From NCBI GenBank assembly GCA_964608495.1, contig CAZSOQ010000024.1, positions 1 to 33,848 on the forward strand: DNA of 33,848 nucleotides. The letters are read 5' to 3'. Below, piece after piece: positions 1-7,048 of this stretch. A model generated the notes under the pieces. It ran no database searches and was not told where the DNA came from. It saw only the letters and a program-made list of their open reading frames with translations. Within the stretch, counting starts at the first letter, position 1. The number at the start of each line of letters is the position of its first letter. The DNA is from JAKORR01 sp964608495. GTDB taxonomy: Bacteria; Armatimonadota; Zipacnadia; Zipacnadales; FEN-943. The position numbers and the translations under genes were made by a program.

Positions 1-54
1 GGTGACGCCGGACGGCGACGCGGCGATGTTTGGCGCGCAGGTGACGGCGGGTGA
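1..54 (+). CDS. C-terminal tail of an upstream gene (partial)
   Basis: The first reading frame is open from the left edge to a TGA at 52-54. That stop overlaps the GTG start of the next gene in a GTGA arrangement, which is typical of translationally coupled genes. Only about 17 residues (ending WRAGDGG) are visible, so no function can be read. If the downstream 806-aa protein is the C-terminal partner of a split BrxC/PglY-like protein, this would be the tail of the ATPase half; that is inference. Confidence 0.4.
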   Translation, partial: GDAGRRRGDVWRAGDGG

Positions 55-2471
55 GCATCAACGGCGGCGCGGCCTATGTGGTCGTGTGGCGTCTGCCGGC
101 GGACGAGCAGGCGCGGCGGGAGTTCGAGCGCGTGCGCGCGGCCGTAGCGTCCAGCGACCGCCGGCTCGAGGAGCGGGCCCTTCACCTGCTCACGTCGGAG
201 CGCTCGCCCTTCGCCGAGTTCGCCGGCGGCGCGGTCGTCGAGATCACCTGGCACAACGCCCCGCGCTTCGTGTGGGTCGAGCTGGCGGACCCGAGGGTCA
301 CGGGCGAGGACCATCTGCTGGACCTGTGCCATCGCCTGACGTCGCCCGATAGCCCGGAGTCGGCGGCGCTGCTGATCGGCCTGCCCTTCCACCACCGCCG
401 GCAGATGGAGGCCTGGCGGCGCCTGTGCGAGGCCCTGGGCAGCCGGCCGGGCGCCGAGGGGCTGGCCTTGTGGCTGCCGCGGGAGCTGGCGGCCGAGGAG
501 GCGGAGCCGCTGCGCACGCTCGTGGCCTGCGCGCAGGCCGAGGAGGTCGTGGCGCCGCTGGGCAGCGAGATGGCGGAGCACGTCCGCCAGGAGCGGACGC
601 TGGCGGAAGCCACGGCGCGGGGCTCCCTCACGGCGCCCTACCTGGAGGGCCAGGTCATCTCGACGCGCGGAGTGGACGTGGACGGCCGCGCCCTCTCGCA
701 GAGCGCCGAGGACCTCGAGGCGGCGGTGGCCAGGGCCGTGGACGCCGCTCTCGGGCGCAGGCACGGCGAGTTCCCCCGGCTGGCGCCCCGGCGGCTCCTG
801 CTCGGCCGCGAGCCCGTGGATCTGCTCTACGAGGAGCTGGTGCAGCCGGGGGTGGCCGAGATCGGGCCGGGTAGCGCCCTGGAGGTCTGGGCCCAGGCCC
901 TGCTGGGGCCCCTGGGGCTGGTGAACCGCGACGAGGGTCGGCTGGAGGTGACCGCCCGCGGGAGCGTGGTGGTGCGGCGGCTGCTGGACATGCTTCGGGC
1001 CCGCGACACGGCGGCGCCGCACGAGATGGGGCGGGCCGTGGACTGCGCCGAGACCGCGCGGGCGCTGTTCAAGTCCGACCTGGGGCTGCCGCCGGAGCTG
1101 TTCGAGCTGGCGGCCTCGATCCTTGCCCGCCTGGGCTACGTGGTGGCCCTGGACGAGGATCACAACCCGCTGGTCGTCCAGGACCTTCCGGCGCCCTTCG
1201 CCGCCAGGGTGCGGTATCTGGCCAGGGCGCCGGCCCTGGGACCGACGCGCTGGCAGGCCATCGGCCGCTTGCTGCGGGCCATCGGATCGCAGGGCATCAT
1301 CGCCGGAGACTACGAGGGACAACAGCGCGCCTGGGACACACTCGTCGCGGCGCGTCACGACTGGCTGAGCCTGATAGCCGACATCCGGGGGCGGCTCGAC
1401 GGGCTCTGGGGAGCCCTGGGGCAGGGGCCGGACCAGTGGCAGGAGACTCTCGAGGAGCTGGACGCCGCCGAGCATCTCTTCGGCCTGGTCAACCCCGCCA
1501 AGCCGGCGCCGCTCGGCCTGCTCGAGCTTTCCGACGCGATCTGTGAGCTGGTCGAGAGGGAATCGAGCTTCGGCGCTCTGGCGAACTTCCTCAACCGCCT
1601 GCGGAGCCTGGCGGACTTCCTCCAGGAGGACGCGGAGGAGGTCGTGGGGGTCCGCCGCTACCTGCTTCACCCCAAGCTGAACGCTCAACCCGAGAGCGAC
1701 GTGGGGCTGCGGCGGGACCAGATGCTCGAGTTCATCGGCGGCGGCGAGCTCATGGCCCGCGACTTCATGACCTTCCGCCGGCTGCAGCAGGTCTTCTTCG
1801 TCACCTACGCCCGGCGATACCTGTCCTGGCACACCCGTGCCTACCAGTCCGAGCTCTTCGAGCGCTGCGCGGCGATCCCCAACTCGCCCGAGTTCCGCGC
1901 GCTGGAACGTCTGGGGCGGCTGCAGGTGGACGTGCAGCACGACGGGGCCTACGTGCGCCACGAGGTGGAGGAGGCGCTGGCGCGCCGCTGCACCTACGGC
2001 GGACTGGACCGTTCGCTGCGCCTGTCGCCCGTGTGTCCCGAGTGCGGCCTGGAGCTGGGCTACGACCCCGATGTGCCCGATCCCGACGCCCTGAACCAGG
2101 CCATCGCGGAGGGACTGGCCGAGTACAGCCAACTGCTCACCGCGCCCGAGCTGCGCGAGCAACTGCGCAAGTACATGGCTGCGCTGCCCCGGTGGGGGGA
2201 CCTGTCGGCGCGGCTGCTGGAGCTGCTGAACCTGTCCGGGACGCTGTCGCCGCGGCAGGTGATCACGGTGCTCAACGACGAGGTGATTCTGCACCTCAAC
2301 CGCGTGCTGGCCGGGCAGATCATCGTGCCGCGGGATATCGGTGAGCTGCGCCGGGCGCTGCACGGCAAAACCCTCTCGGGCGACGAAGCGCGGCGCATCG
2401 TCCTGGAATGGCTGGAAGGATCCCAGGAAGACAGCGACGAGGGCGACGAGCTGTTCGAGTTCGAGGACTAG
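51..2471 (+). CDS. Large helical protein with CPxC zinc knuckle, possibly DUF6079/BrxC-PglY-like C-terminal region
   Basis: An 806-aa protein without signal peptide or membrane segment. The GTG start at 51 is the first start after an in-frame stop at 42-44 and overlaps the preceding stop. The protein is mostly predicted helix, rich in Leu, Arg and Glu. Near residues 647-665 there is a Cys followed by a CPEC motif (C647, C662, C665), probably a zinc knuckle, and the protein ends in a strongly acidic tail. No Walker motif is visible. The pattern of a helical body, a Tyr/His-rich segment around residues 580-620 and a late zinc knuckle recalls the C-terminal part of DUF6079 and BrxC/PglY-type phage-defence ATPases. 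That resemblance is from memory and uncertain. If right, the ATPase half is encoded upstream. It converges on the next gene, 212 bp away. Confidence 0.6.
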   Translation: MSINGGAAYVVVWRLPADEQARREFERVRAAVASSDRRLEERALHLLTSERSPFAEFAGGAVVEITWHNAPRFVWVELADPRVTGEDHLLDLCHRLTSPDSPESAALLIGLPFHHRRQMEAWRRLCEALGSRPGAEGLALWLPRELAAEEAEPLRTLVACAQAEEVVAPLGSEMAEHVRQERTLAEATARGSLTAPYLEGQVISTRGVDVDGRALSQSAEDLEAAVARAVDAALGRRHGEFPRLAPRRLLLGREPVDLLYEELVQPGVAEIGPGSALEVWAQALLGPLGLVNRDEGRLEVTARGSVVVRRLLDMLRARDTAAPHEMGRAVDCAETARALFKSDLGLPPELFELAASILARLGYVVALDEDHNPLVVQDLPAPFAARVRYLARAPALGPTRWQAIGRLLRAIGSQGIIAGDYEGQQRAWDTLVAARHDWLSLIADIRGRLDGLWGALGQGPDQWQETLEELDAAEHLFGLVNPAKPAPLGLLELSDAICELVERESSFGALANFLNRLRSLADFLQEDAEEVVGVRRYLLHPKLNAQPESDVGLRRDQMLEFIGGGELMARDFMTFRRLQQVFFVTYARRYLSWHTRAYQSELFERCAAIPNSPEFRALERLGRLQVDVQHDGAYVRHEVEEALARRCTYGGLDRSLRLSPVCPECGLELGYDPDVPDPDALNQAIAEGLAEYSQLLTAPELREQLRKYMAALPRWGDLSARLLELLNLSGTLSPRQVITVLNDEVILHLNRVLAGQIIVPRDIGELRRALHGKTLSGDEARRIVLEWLEGSQEDSDEGDELFEFED

Positions 2472-2549
2472 GTACTGAGTCGCGCCCGAAGGTGCCCCCG
2501 CGCCGCCCGAGGTGAAGCCCCGGTCCGGCCTCGATCTATGCCCCGAGAG

Positions 2550-2566
2550 GGTGAAACGGGTTCACC
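2550..2566. repeat. Short inverted repeat between convergent genes
   Basis: GGTGAA at 2550-2555 and TTCACC at 2561-2566 form a perfect 6-bp stem with a 5-nt loop. It lies in the 212-bp gap between two convergent genes. A second small hairpin (GCTGC-TCC-GCAGC, 2654-2666) lies 18 nt past the stop of the minus-strand gene. Neither is followed by a T run, so a terminator role is only a possibility. Confidence 0.25.
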
Positions 2567-2683
2567 AGTTATTCGGTAAGCAGCGGCTGTTTGCGGCAGT
2601 ATGCGTCAGGCCTGAATACAGGGACCGGTAGGGGTATTCCCGGCCCCCCGAAGGCTGCTCCGCAGCGTCCCGCGCCTCGCGCC

Positions 2684-5377
2684 TCATTCGTCGCGCTCGA
2701 CCATCTCCACCGCCCCCTGCCGACACAGCAGCGCGCACAGCCCGCAGCCGTCGCACTCCTCGCGGTCCACCTCGACGACCCGGCCGCGCTCGATGGCCAG
2801 GTAGGGGCAGATGCGCAGGCAGTCCCCGCAGGCGCCGCAGCCGCCGCAGGCGAGGCACCTGGCGGCCTCCGGCTCGGCGTGGTGAGGCCGCAGCCCGCGA
2901 TTCACCTCGACGGGGCCGCGCAGGCGCTCCTCGGCAGGGAGGCTGACGGGCTGCTGGCGGCGCGTGAGGAGCAGATCGTCGCCGCCGGCCGCCTCGACAG
3001 CCTCTCGCGCGGAGACCACGGGCAGGTCGAGGTCGTAAAGCGCTGCGGTGGGCTCCTCGCCGCGGAGCCAGGCATCAACGGCGAGGGCCACGCGCTTACC
3101 CGCGGCGACGGCCTCGACCAGCGATCGGGGACCGGTCACGGCGTCGCCACAGGCGAAGACGCCGGCCAGGCGGGTCGCGCCGGTGACGGGATCGGCGACG
3201 ACGCGTCCGCCGTCCAGCAACTCGGCGGCGCCTGCCTCCTCCAGCCAGGAACTGTCGAGCTCCTGGCCCACCGCGACGATCACCGTATCGGCTTCGAAGG
3301 CGGTCGTGTCCTCCGCCAGGACGGTGAAGCCGGCCCTGCCGTCGGCTCCTACTTCGCCGGCGACGGTGTGGGCACAGACCACCCGGAGCCTTCCGCCGTC
3401 GGCCGGCTCTATCCTGAGCGGCTGGACCTGCTCGACGAGCTGCACGCCCTCTTCGAGCGCGTCGGCCAGGTCCTCCTCGCGGGCGGGCATGTCCTGTACG
3501 CGGCGGCGGTAGAGCAGGCGCACCTCGGCCCCCAGCCTACGGGCCACGCGCGCGGCGTCCACGGCCACGTCGCCCCCGCCGACGACCGCGACCGACCTGC
3601 CGAGGCGGGGCACGTCGAGACCGAGGTTATGTCGCCTGAGGAAGACGATGCCCTCCAGCACGCCGTCCCGGTCCTCGCCGGGCACGCCGAGGGGACGGTG
3701 GGTGTGGGCGCCGCAGGCGATGACCGTGGCCGCGAAGCCCTGCTCGCGCAGATGCCCGAGGGTCAGGTCGCGGCCGAGCCCCACGCCCGTGCGGAGCTGG
3801 ACCCCGGCGTCCCACACGCGCTGCAGGTCGGCCTCGAGCACGTCGCGGGGCAGGCGGTAGGAGGGGATCCCGGCCACGAGCATCCCGCCCGGCTTGGGCA
3901 GGCGCTCGAAGACCGTCACGGGGTAGCCCATCAGTCCGAAACGATAGGCTGCGGTGAGGCCGGCCGGCCCGGCGCCGATGACGGCAACCCTCGCCTCGCG
4001 CGGCGCGGCGCGCGGCGCCCGCACCGGGCCGTACCTCTCGCCCTGGTCGGCGGCGATGCGCTTGAGCTCCCGGATGCTGATGGGGTCGTCCACTTCCGCG
4101 CGGGCGCAGGCGGCCTCGCAGGGGTGATGGCAGCACCGGCCCAGCACGTGGGGGAAGGGATGGTTGGCGACCGTCAACGCCAGGGCCTGCTCGTACTTGC
4201 CCTCGGCCACCAGGTTGACGCAGCCCTGCACGTCCTCGCCCACAGGACACTCGGCGCGGCAGGGGGCCACGCCGCGCGTGTTGACCCGGGCCGCGAAGCG
4301 CCGGCGACGGTCCACGTCGTCGAGGCCGAGGATCCGGCCGTGCAGCCCCCCGCGCAGCTCTTCGACGCTCGCCAGGCCGAGCCGCTCCAGCTCCTCACGG
4401 AGCTGGGCGTTGATGCGCCGCAGGACTTCCCAGCCGCGCAGGTAGAGGGCCGAGCACACCTGGACGGTCTGTGCTCCGGCGAGGATCAGGGCCGCGACAT
4501 CGCGGCCGTCGGCGACTCCGCCGCTGGCGCTGATCTCGACGGCTGACCGCGGGGCGTCGGGCGCGACGGCTGATTGCGGCGCGTGGAGCGCGACGGCTGA
4601 CTGCGGCGCGTCGGGCGCGACGGCTGACTGCGGCGCGTCGGGCGCGACGGCTGACTGCGGCGCGATGGTGGCGACCCAGCGCAGGACGAAGTTGAACATC
4701 CACAGGCCGCCGTGGCCCCCGAAGCTCCCGTGCAGGATGGGCCTGCGATCCTCGATCCCTAGCTCCAGCCCGAGGAAGCGGTTGAAGAGGGTCACGGCCT
4801 GGACTCCCGTCTCCGCCAGCGCGGCGACGAGACTGGCTGGGGAGGTGAGCTGAGGCGTGAGCTTCACGATCAGGGGCTGGGCGACGACCTTGCGCACCTC
4901 CCGCGCCACCTCGACGATCCGCTCCTCGACCTGCCGGCCGCTGAAGGCGATGGAGCCGTGGGGGCAGGACACGTTGAGCTCGAGGGCGTCGCAGCCGGAC
5001 TGGGCGATGATGCGGGAGGCCTGGACGAAGCTGTCCACGTCCTGGCAGTCCACGTTGGCGATGACGGGGATGCTCACCCGGCGCTTGGCCTCGGCGAGCA
5101 TCTCGGCATAGGCCTCGGCGTCGTGCTCGCTGGCCTGCTCGTAGGAGTAGAAGGTGTCGGACCCGATCTCGCCCACCTGCCGATGGAGGACGGCGTACCT
5201 GGGGGAAGGGGAATGCCGCATGACGGGCAGGTCGCTGAAGCCCTTGGCGATGACGGCGCCCGCGCCCATCTGCTCCGCGCGCTGCATCATCTGGGGGCTG
5301 CGGGTTATCCCCGCCGAGCCGACAAGGACTGGTGAGGCCAAGGACAGGCCGCAGAACCGCGTGGCAAGATCGGGCAA
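2684..5377 (-). CDS. Fused PreA-like dihydroorotate/pyrimidine dehydrogenase, PreT/GltD-like FAD-NAD(P)H subunit and 2[4Fe-4S] ferredoxin
   Basis: An 897-aa redox enzyme. Residues 1-345 are an FMN TIM barrel of the PreA/DHODH family: the catalytic-Cys motif NVSCPHG and the FMN-phosphate segment (AGAQTVQVC) are present. About 370-455 is an Fe-S N-terminal domain (Fer4_20; CRAECP, then CCHHPCEAAC). About 464-780 is an FAD/NAD(P)-binding pair (GAGPAGL near 467, GGGDVAVDAA near 603, FACGDAVTGP near 750). About 842-892 is a two-cluster ferredoxin (CGACGDCLRICP and CDGCGLCALLC). These are the modules of dihydropyrimidine dehydrogenase, but with the FMN barrel first. A likely activity is NAD(P)H-dependent reduction of a pyrimidine-like ring or a bifurcation-type reaction; the substrate is unknown. 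Start is TTG at 5377 with a GAGGGGG ribosome site 5386-5392; no ATG exists between it and the upstream stop at 5444. A nine-residue repeat interrupts the barrel (residues 238-280). Confidence 0.85.
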   Translation of the reverse strand: MPDLATRFCGLSLASPVLVGSAGITRSPQMMQRAEQMGAGAVIAKGFSDLPVMRHSPSPRYAVLHRQVGEIGSDTFYSYEQASEHDAEAYAEMLAEAKRRVSIPVIANVDCQDVDSFVQASRIIAQSGCDALELNVSCPHGSIAFSGRQVEERIVEVAREVRKVVAQPLIVKLTPQLTSPASLVAALAETGVQAVTLFNRFLGLELGIEDRRPILHGSFGGHGGLWMFNFVLRWVATIAPQSAVAPDAPQSAVAPDAPQSAVALHAPQSAVAPDAPRSAVEISASGGVADGRDVAALILAGAQTVQVCSALYLRGWEVLRRINAQLREELERLGLASVEELRGGLHGRILGLDDVDRRRRFAARVNTRGVAPCRAECPVGEDVQGCVNLVAEGKYEQALALTVANHPFPHVLGRCCHHPCEAACARAEVDDPISIRELKRIAADQGERYGPVRAPRAAPREARVAVIGAGPAGLTAAYRFGLMGYPVTVFERLPKPGGMLVAGIPSYRLPRDVLEADLQRVWDAGVQLRTGVGLGRDLTLGHLREQGFAATVIACGAHTHRPLGVPGEDRDGVLEGIVFLRRHNLGLDVPRLGRSVAVVGGGDVAVDAARVARRLGAEVRLLYRRRVQDMPAREEDLADALEEGVQLVEQVQPLRIEPADGGRLRVVCAHTVAGEVGADGRAGFTVLAEDTTAFEADTVIVAVGQELDSSWLEEAGAAELLDGGRVVADPVTGATRLAGVFACGDAVTGPRSLVEAVAAGKRVALAVDAWLRGEEPTAALYDLDLPVVSAREAVEAAGGDDLLLTRRQQPVSLPAEERLRGPVEVNRGLRPHHAEPEAARCLACGGCGACGDCLRICPYLAIERGRVVEVDREECDGCGLCALLCRQGAVEMVERDE
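4537..4671 (-). repeat. 27-bp in-frame tandem repeat (minisatellite), about five copies
   Basis: Consecutive 27-bp units start at 4537, 4564, 4591, 4618 and 4645. The third and fourth are identical, the first and second differ by a few bases, and the fifth diverges after 20 bases. Because 27 is divisible by three the array stays in frame and encodes APQSAVAPD units. It lies inside the flavoprotein coding region, just before the ISASGGVADG strand of the FMN barrel. Confidence 0.9.
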
Positions 5378-5442
5378 GGCTGGGGCCCCCTCGGCGCGCA
5401 GCGCTCCCCACGGGCCCTCCGCCGAGCGCGCCGTGCTTGCCG

Positions 5443-5448
5443 ATTATA
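5443..5448 (-). promoter_or_regulatory. Candidate -10 box (TATAAT) for the flavoprotein gene
   Basis: On the minus strand 5448 to 5443 reads TATAAT, a perfect -10 hexamer in otherwise very GC-rich DNA, about 66 nt upstream of the TTG start. No clear -35 hexamer is seen at 16-18 nt spacing. It sits in the 130-bp gap after the prepilin gene, so the flavoprotein gene could have its own promoter. Confidence 0.4.
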
Positions 5449-5507
5449 CTTCAGGCTGCGCGGGCCAGGGACGTGCGAGAGGGCCGCGGCGGGGTAGAAG
5501 GCCGAGC

Positions 5508-6164
5508 CTAGTTGAAGACAGCCTTGGCCTCGCCGCCCTGGAACTTCACGTGGCCGTCGAGGTAGCAGATGTTGATGGAGCCCGCGTGCGACTGATGCAG
5601 GTTGACGCCGAAGTTGGTGCGGGTGAGCTTGCACCACGCGTCGCTCCATAGCCAGCACTGGGGGTCCCACATCTCGCTCATGACGCGCGGCTGGGGGCCG
5701 GTGCGCGACATCAGGAAGCCCCAGCAGATCCAGGTGCTGTAGCTAGACTTGGGTGGCTGGACGGTGTCCGGGCTCTGGTCGTAGCTGAAGAGGTAGTAGC
5801 CGATGTTGCCCGCGCTCTTGTTGGCCTCGGTGGGGACGAAGTCGGGCATCCAGGTCCGTATCTTGAAGGAGGAGGGGCAGTAGAGGATGTCCAGGTTCTT
5901 GATGTAGGGCGATGTCTGGGTGACCAGCCGCTGGTGAGTGGTGCTGCTGTTGCAGGCGTAGTAGTCACAGGGCATCAGCTCGTCGTAGTCCTGGGCGTAC
6001 ATATGGGCGGCGAGGCCGAGCTGCTTGAGGTTGGAGACGCAGACGGTGGTGCGCGCCGATTCCCTGGTGCGGGCGAAGACGGGGAAGAGGATGGCGGCCA
6101 GGATGGCGATGATGGCGATGACCACGAGGAGTTCGATGAGGGTAAAGGCTCGGGCAGCAGTCAC
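5508..6164 (-). CDS. Prepilin-type N-terminal cleavage/methylation protein, DUF1559-like (H-x9-DG) family
   Basis: A 218-aa type IV pilin/pseudopilin-like protein. The N-terminus reads MTAARAFTLIELLVV followed by a long hydrophobic helix, the class III prepilin signal processed by a PilD-type peptidase; Ala replaces the usual Gly before the Phe. The segment after the helix (PVFARTRESAR, then SNLKQLGLAAHMYAQDYDE) and the C-terminal HQSHAGSINICYLDGHVK motif match the large prepilin families expanded in Planctomycetota, Verrucomicrobiota and Armatimonadota. The GTG start at 6164 overlaps the previous gene's stop (GTGA), and an AGGAGGT ribosome site lies just upstream inside that gene. It is the last gene of a three-gene operon. 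Its partner is unknown; it may form a minor pseudopilin or surface protein. Confidence 0.88.
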   Translation of the reverse strand: MTAARAFTLIELLVVIAIIAILAAILFPVFARTRESARTTVCVSNLKQLGLAAHMYAQDYDELMPCDYYACNSSTTHQRLVTQTSPYIKNLDILYCPSSFKIRTWMPDFVPTEANKSAGNIGYYLFSYDQSPDTVQPPKSSYSTWICWGFLMSRTGPQPRVMSEMWDPQCWLWSDAWCKLTRTNFGVNLHQSHAGSINICYLDGHVKFQGGEAKAVFN

Positions 6165-7048
6165 AACAGCCCTACCTCCTCATCGCGTGGCGAGACCGGG
6201 GTCGCCGCGGGCTCCTCGATGCTCTCGCCGGGCCTGCGGGCGAGCCGCTGGAGCCGGTTGCCCACGACGATGGCCCGGTCCTTACAGGCGTTCATGCAGT
6301 CGGTGCACCAGGTGCAGTCTGTGCTGGAGGGTGTGGTGGCCATGGGGCAGGCTCTCAGGCAGTCGCCGCAGGGGCGAGTGCGGCACCGCTCGGGCACGAT
6401 GCCCATCTTGAAGAGGCTGAGGTGGTTGAGCAGGCCGAGCACGGCGCCCAGGGGGCACAGGTAGCGGCACCAGAATCGGACTACGAGCAGCGCGCCCAGC
6501 AGGGCGACGATGAAGATCACGATGCGGACGAGGTAAGCGGGGTTGCCGAGGCCGACGGCCACGCGCAGAGGCTCGAGGGACAGGTAGTGGGAGCTCTGCA
6601 CCATGTAGGGGAAGGGCCTGCCCTCAGTGAAGTGGAGGGCCGAGTAGGCCCAGAGGACGAGGGCCAGGGCGGGCCACTTGAGCCACTTGAGCACGCGGTC
6701 GAGGCCGCGGAACCAGGAGCCTGGGTCGCGAGGCGAGCTCACACCTGTAGCTGTGGATTGCGAAGTAGCCCTGGGCTTGGGCACGACGCCGAGGGCGTCC
6801 TGAAGGAAGCCCATCGGGCAGGCCCAGCCGCAGAAGCCGCGACCGGTGAAGAAGCCGAGGACGACAATACCGGCGATGTAGAAGGGCTGGAGCCAGCGGC
6901 CGGGACAGTCGGTGAGAGGGCAAGACATGCAACCCATGAAGGGCACAGCGAAGGGGCAGCGCAGGAAGCCCACGGCGAGCCACTTGCCGCCTAGGAGGAA
7001 GAAGGCGAACTGCACCAGTCGGTGGGGGAGCCAGAGCTTGCTACCCAT
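6161..7048 (-). CDS. Membrane polyferredoxin, NapH/NosR/YccM-like 4Fe-4S protein
   Basis: A 295-aa integral membrane protein, probably passing electrons between the quinone pool or cytoplasm and periplasmic partners. It has about five membrane segments (near residues 12-30, 54-70, 124-140, 170-192 and 196-212). It carries the paired CxxxCP motifs of the family (C73/C77 in GFCGWACP; C194/C198 in CRYLCP) and a C-terminal double cluster domain (C222, C227, C230, C234 and C245, C248, C251, C255). An extra set of cysteines (C31, C40, C43, C48) lies between the first two helices. ATG at 7048 is chosen because a GGGAGGTG ribosome site lies 8 nt upstream; the longer upstream reading frame lacks any such site and is low-complexity. 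It overlaps the preceding gene by 8 nt and the prepilin gene by 4 nt. Confidence 0.88.
   Translation of the reverse strand: MGSKLWLPHRLVQFAFFLLGGKWLAVGFLRCPFAVPFMGCMSCPLTDCPGRWLQPFYIAGIVVLGFFTGRGFCGWACPMGFLQDALGVVPKPRATSQSTATGVSSPRDPGSWFRGLDRVLKWLKWPALALVLWAYSALHFTEGRPFPYMVQSSHYLSLEPLRVAVGLGNPAYLVRIVIFIVALLGALLVVRFWCRYLCPLGAVLGLLNHLSLFKMGIVPERCRTRPCGDCLRACPMATTPSSTDCTWCTDCMNACKDRAIVVGNRLQRLARRPGESIEEPAATPVSPRDEEVGLL

Noticed and set aside
2..352. Plus-strand frame at the left edge
   Set aside because: It is an out-of-frame shadow of the 806-aa protein, Arg/Gly-rich and without motif.
2591..4546. Long plus-strand frame (about 651 codons)
   Set aside because: It is antisense to the flavo-iron-sulphur enzyme, whose motifs are clear; the plus-strand translation is low-complexity.
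4537..4671. Tandem repeats as a CRISPR array
   Set aside because: The units are contiguous 27-mers with no spacers and keep the reading frame of an enzyme gene.
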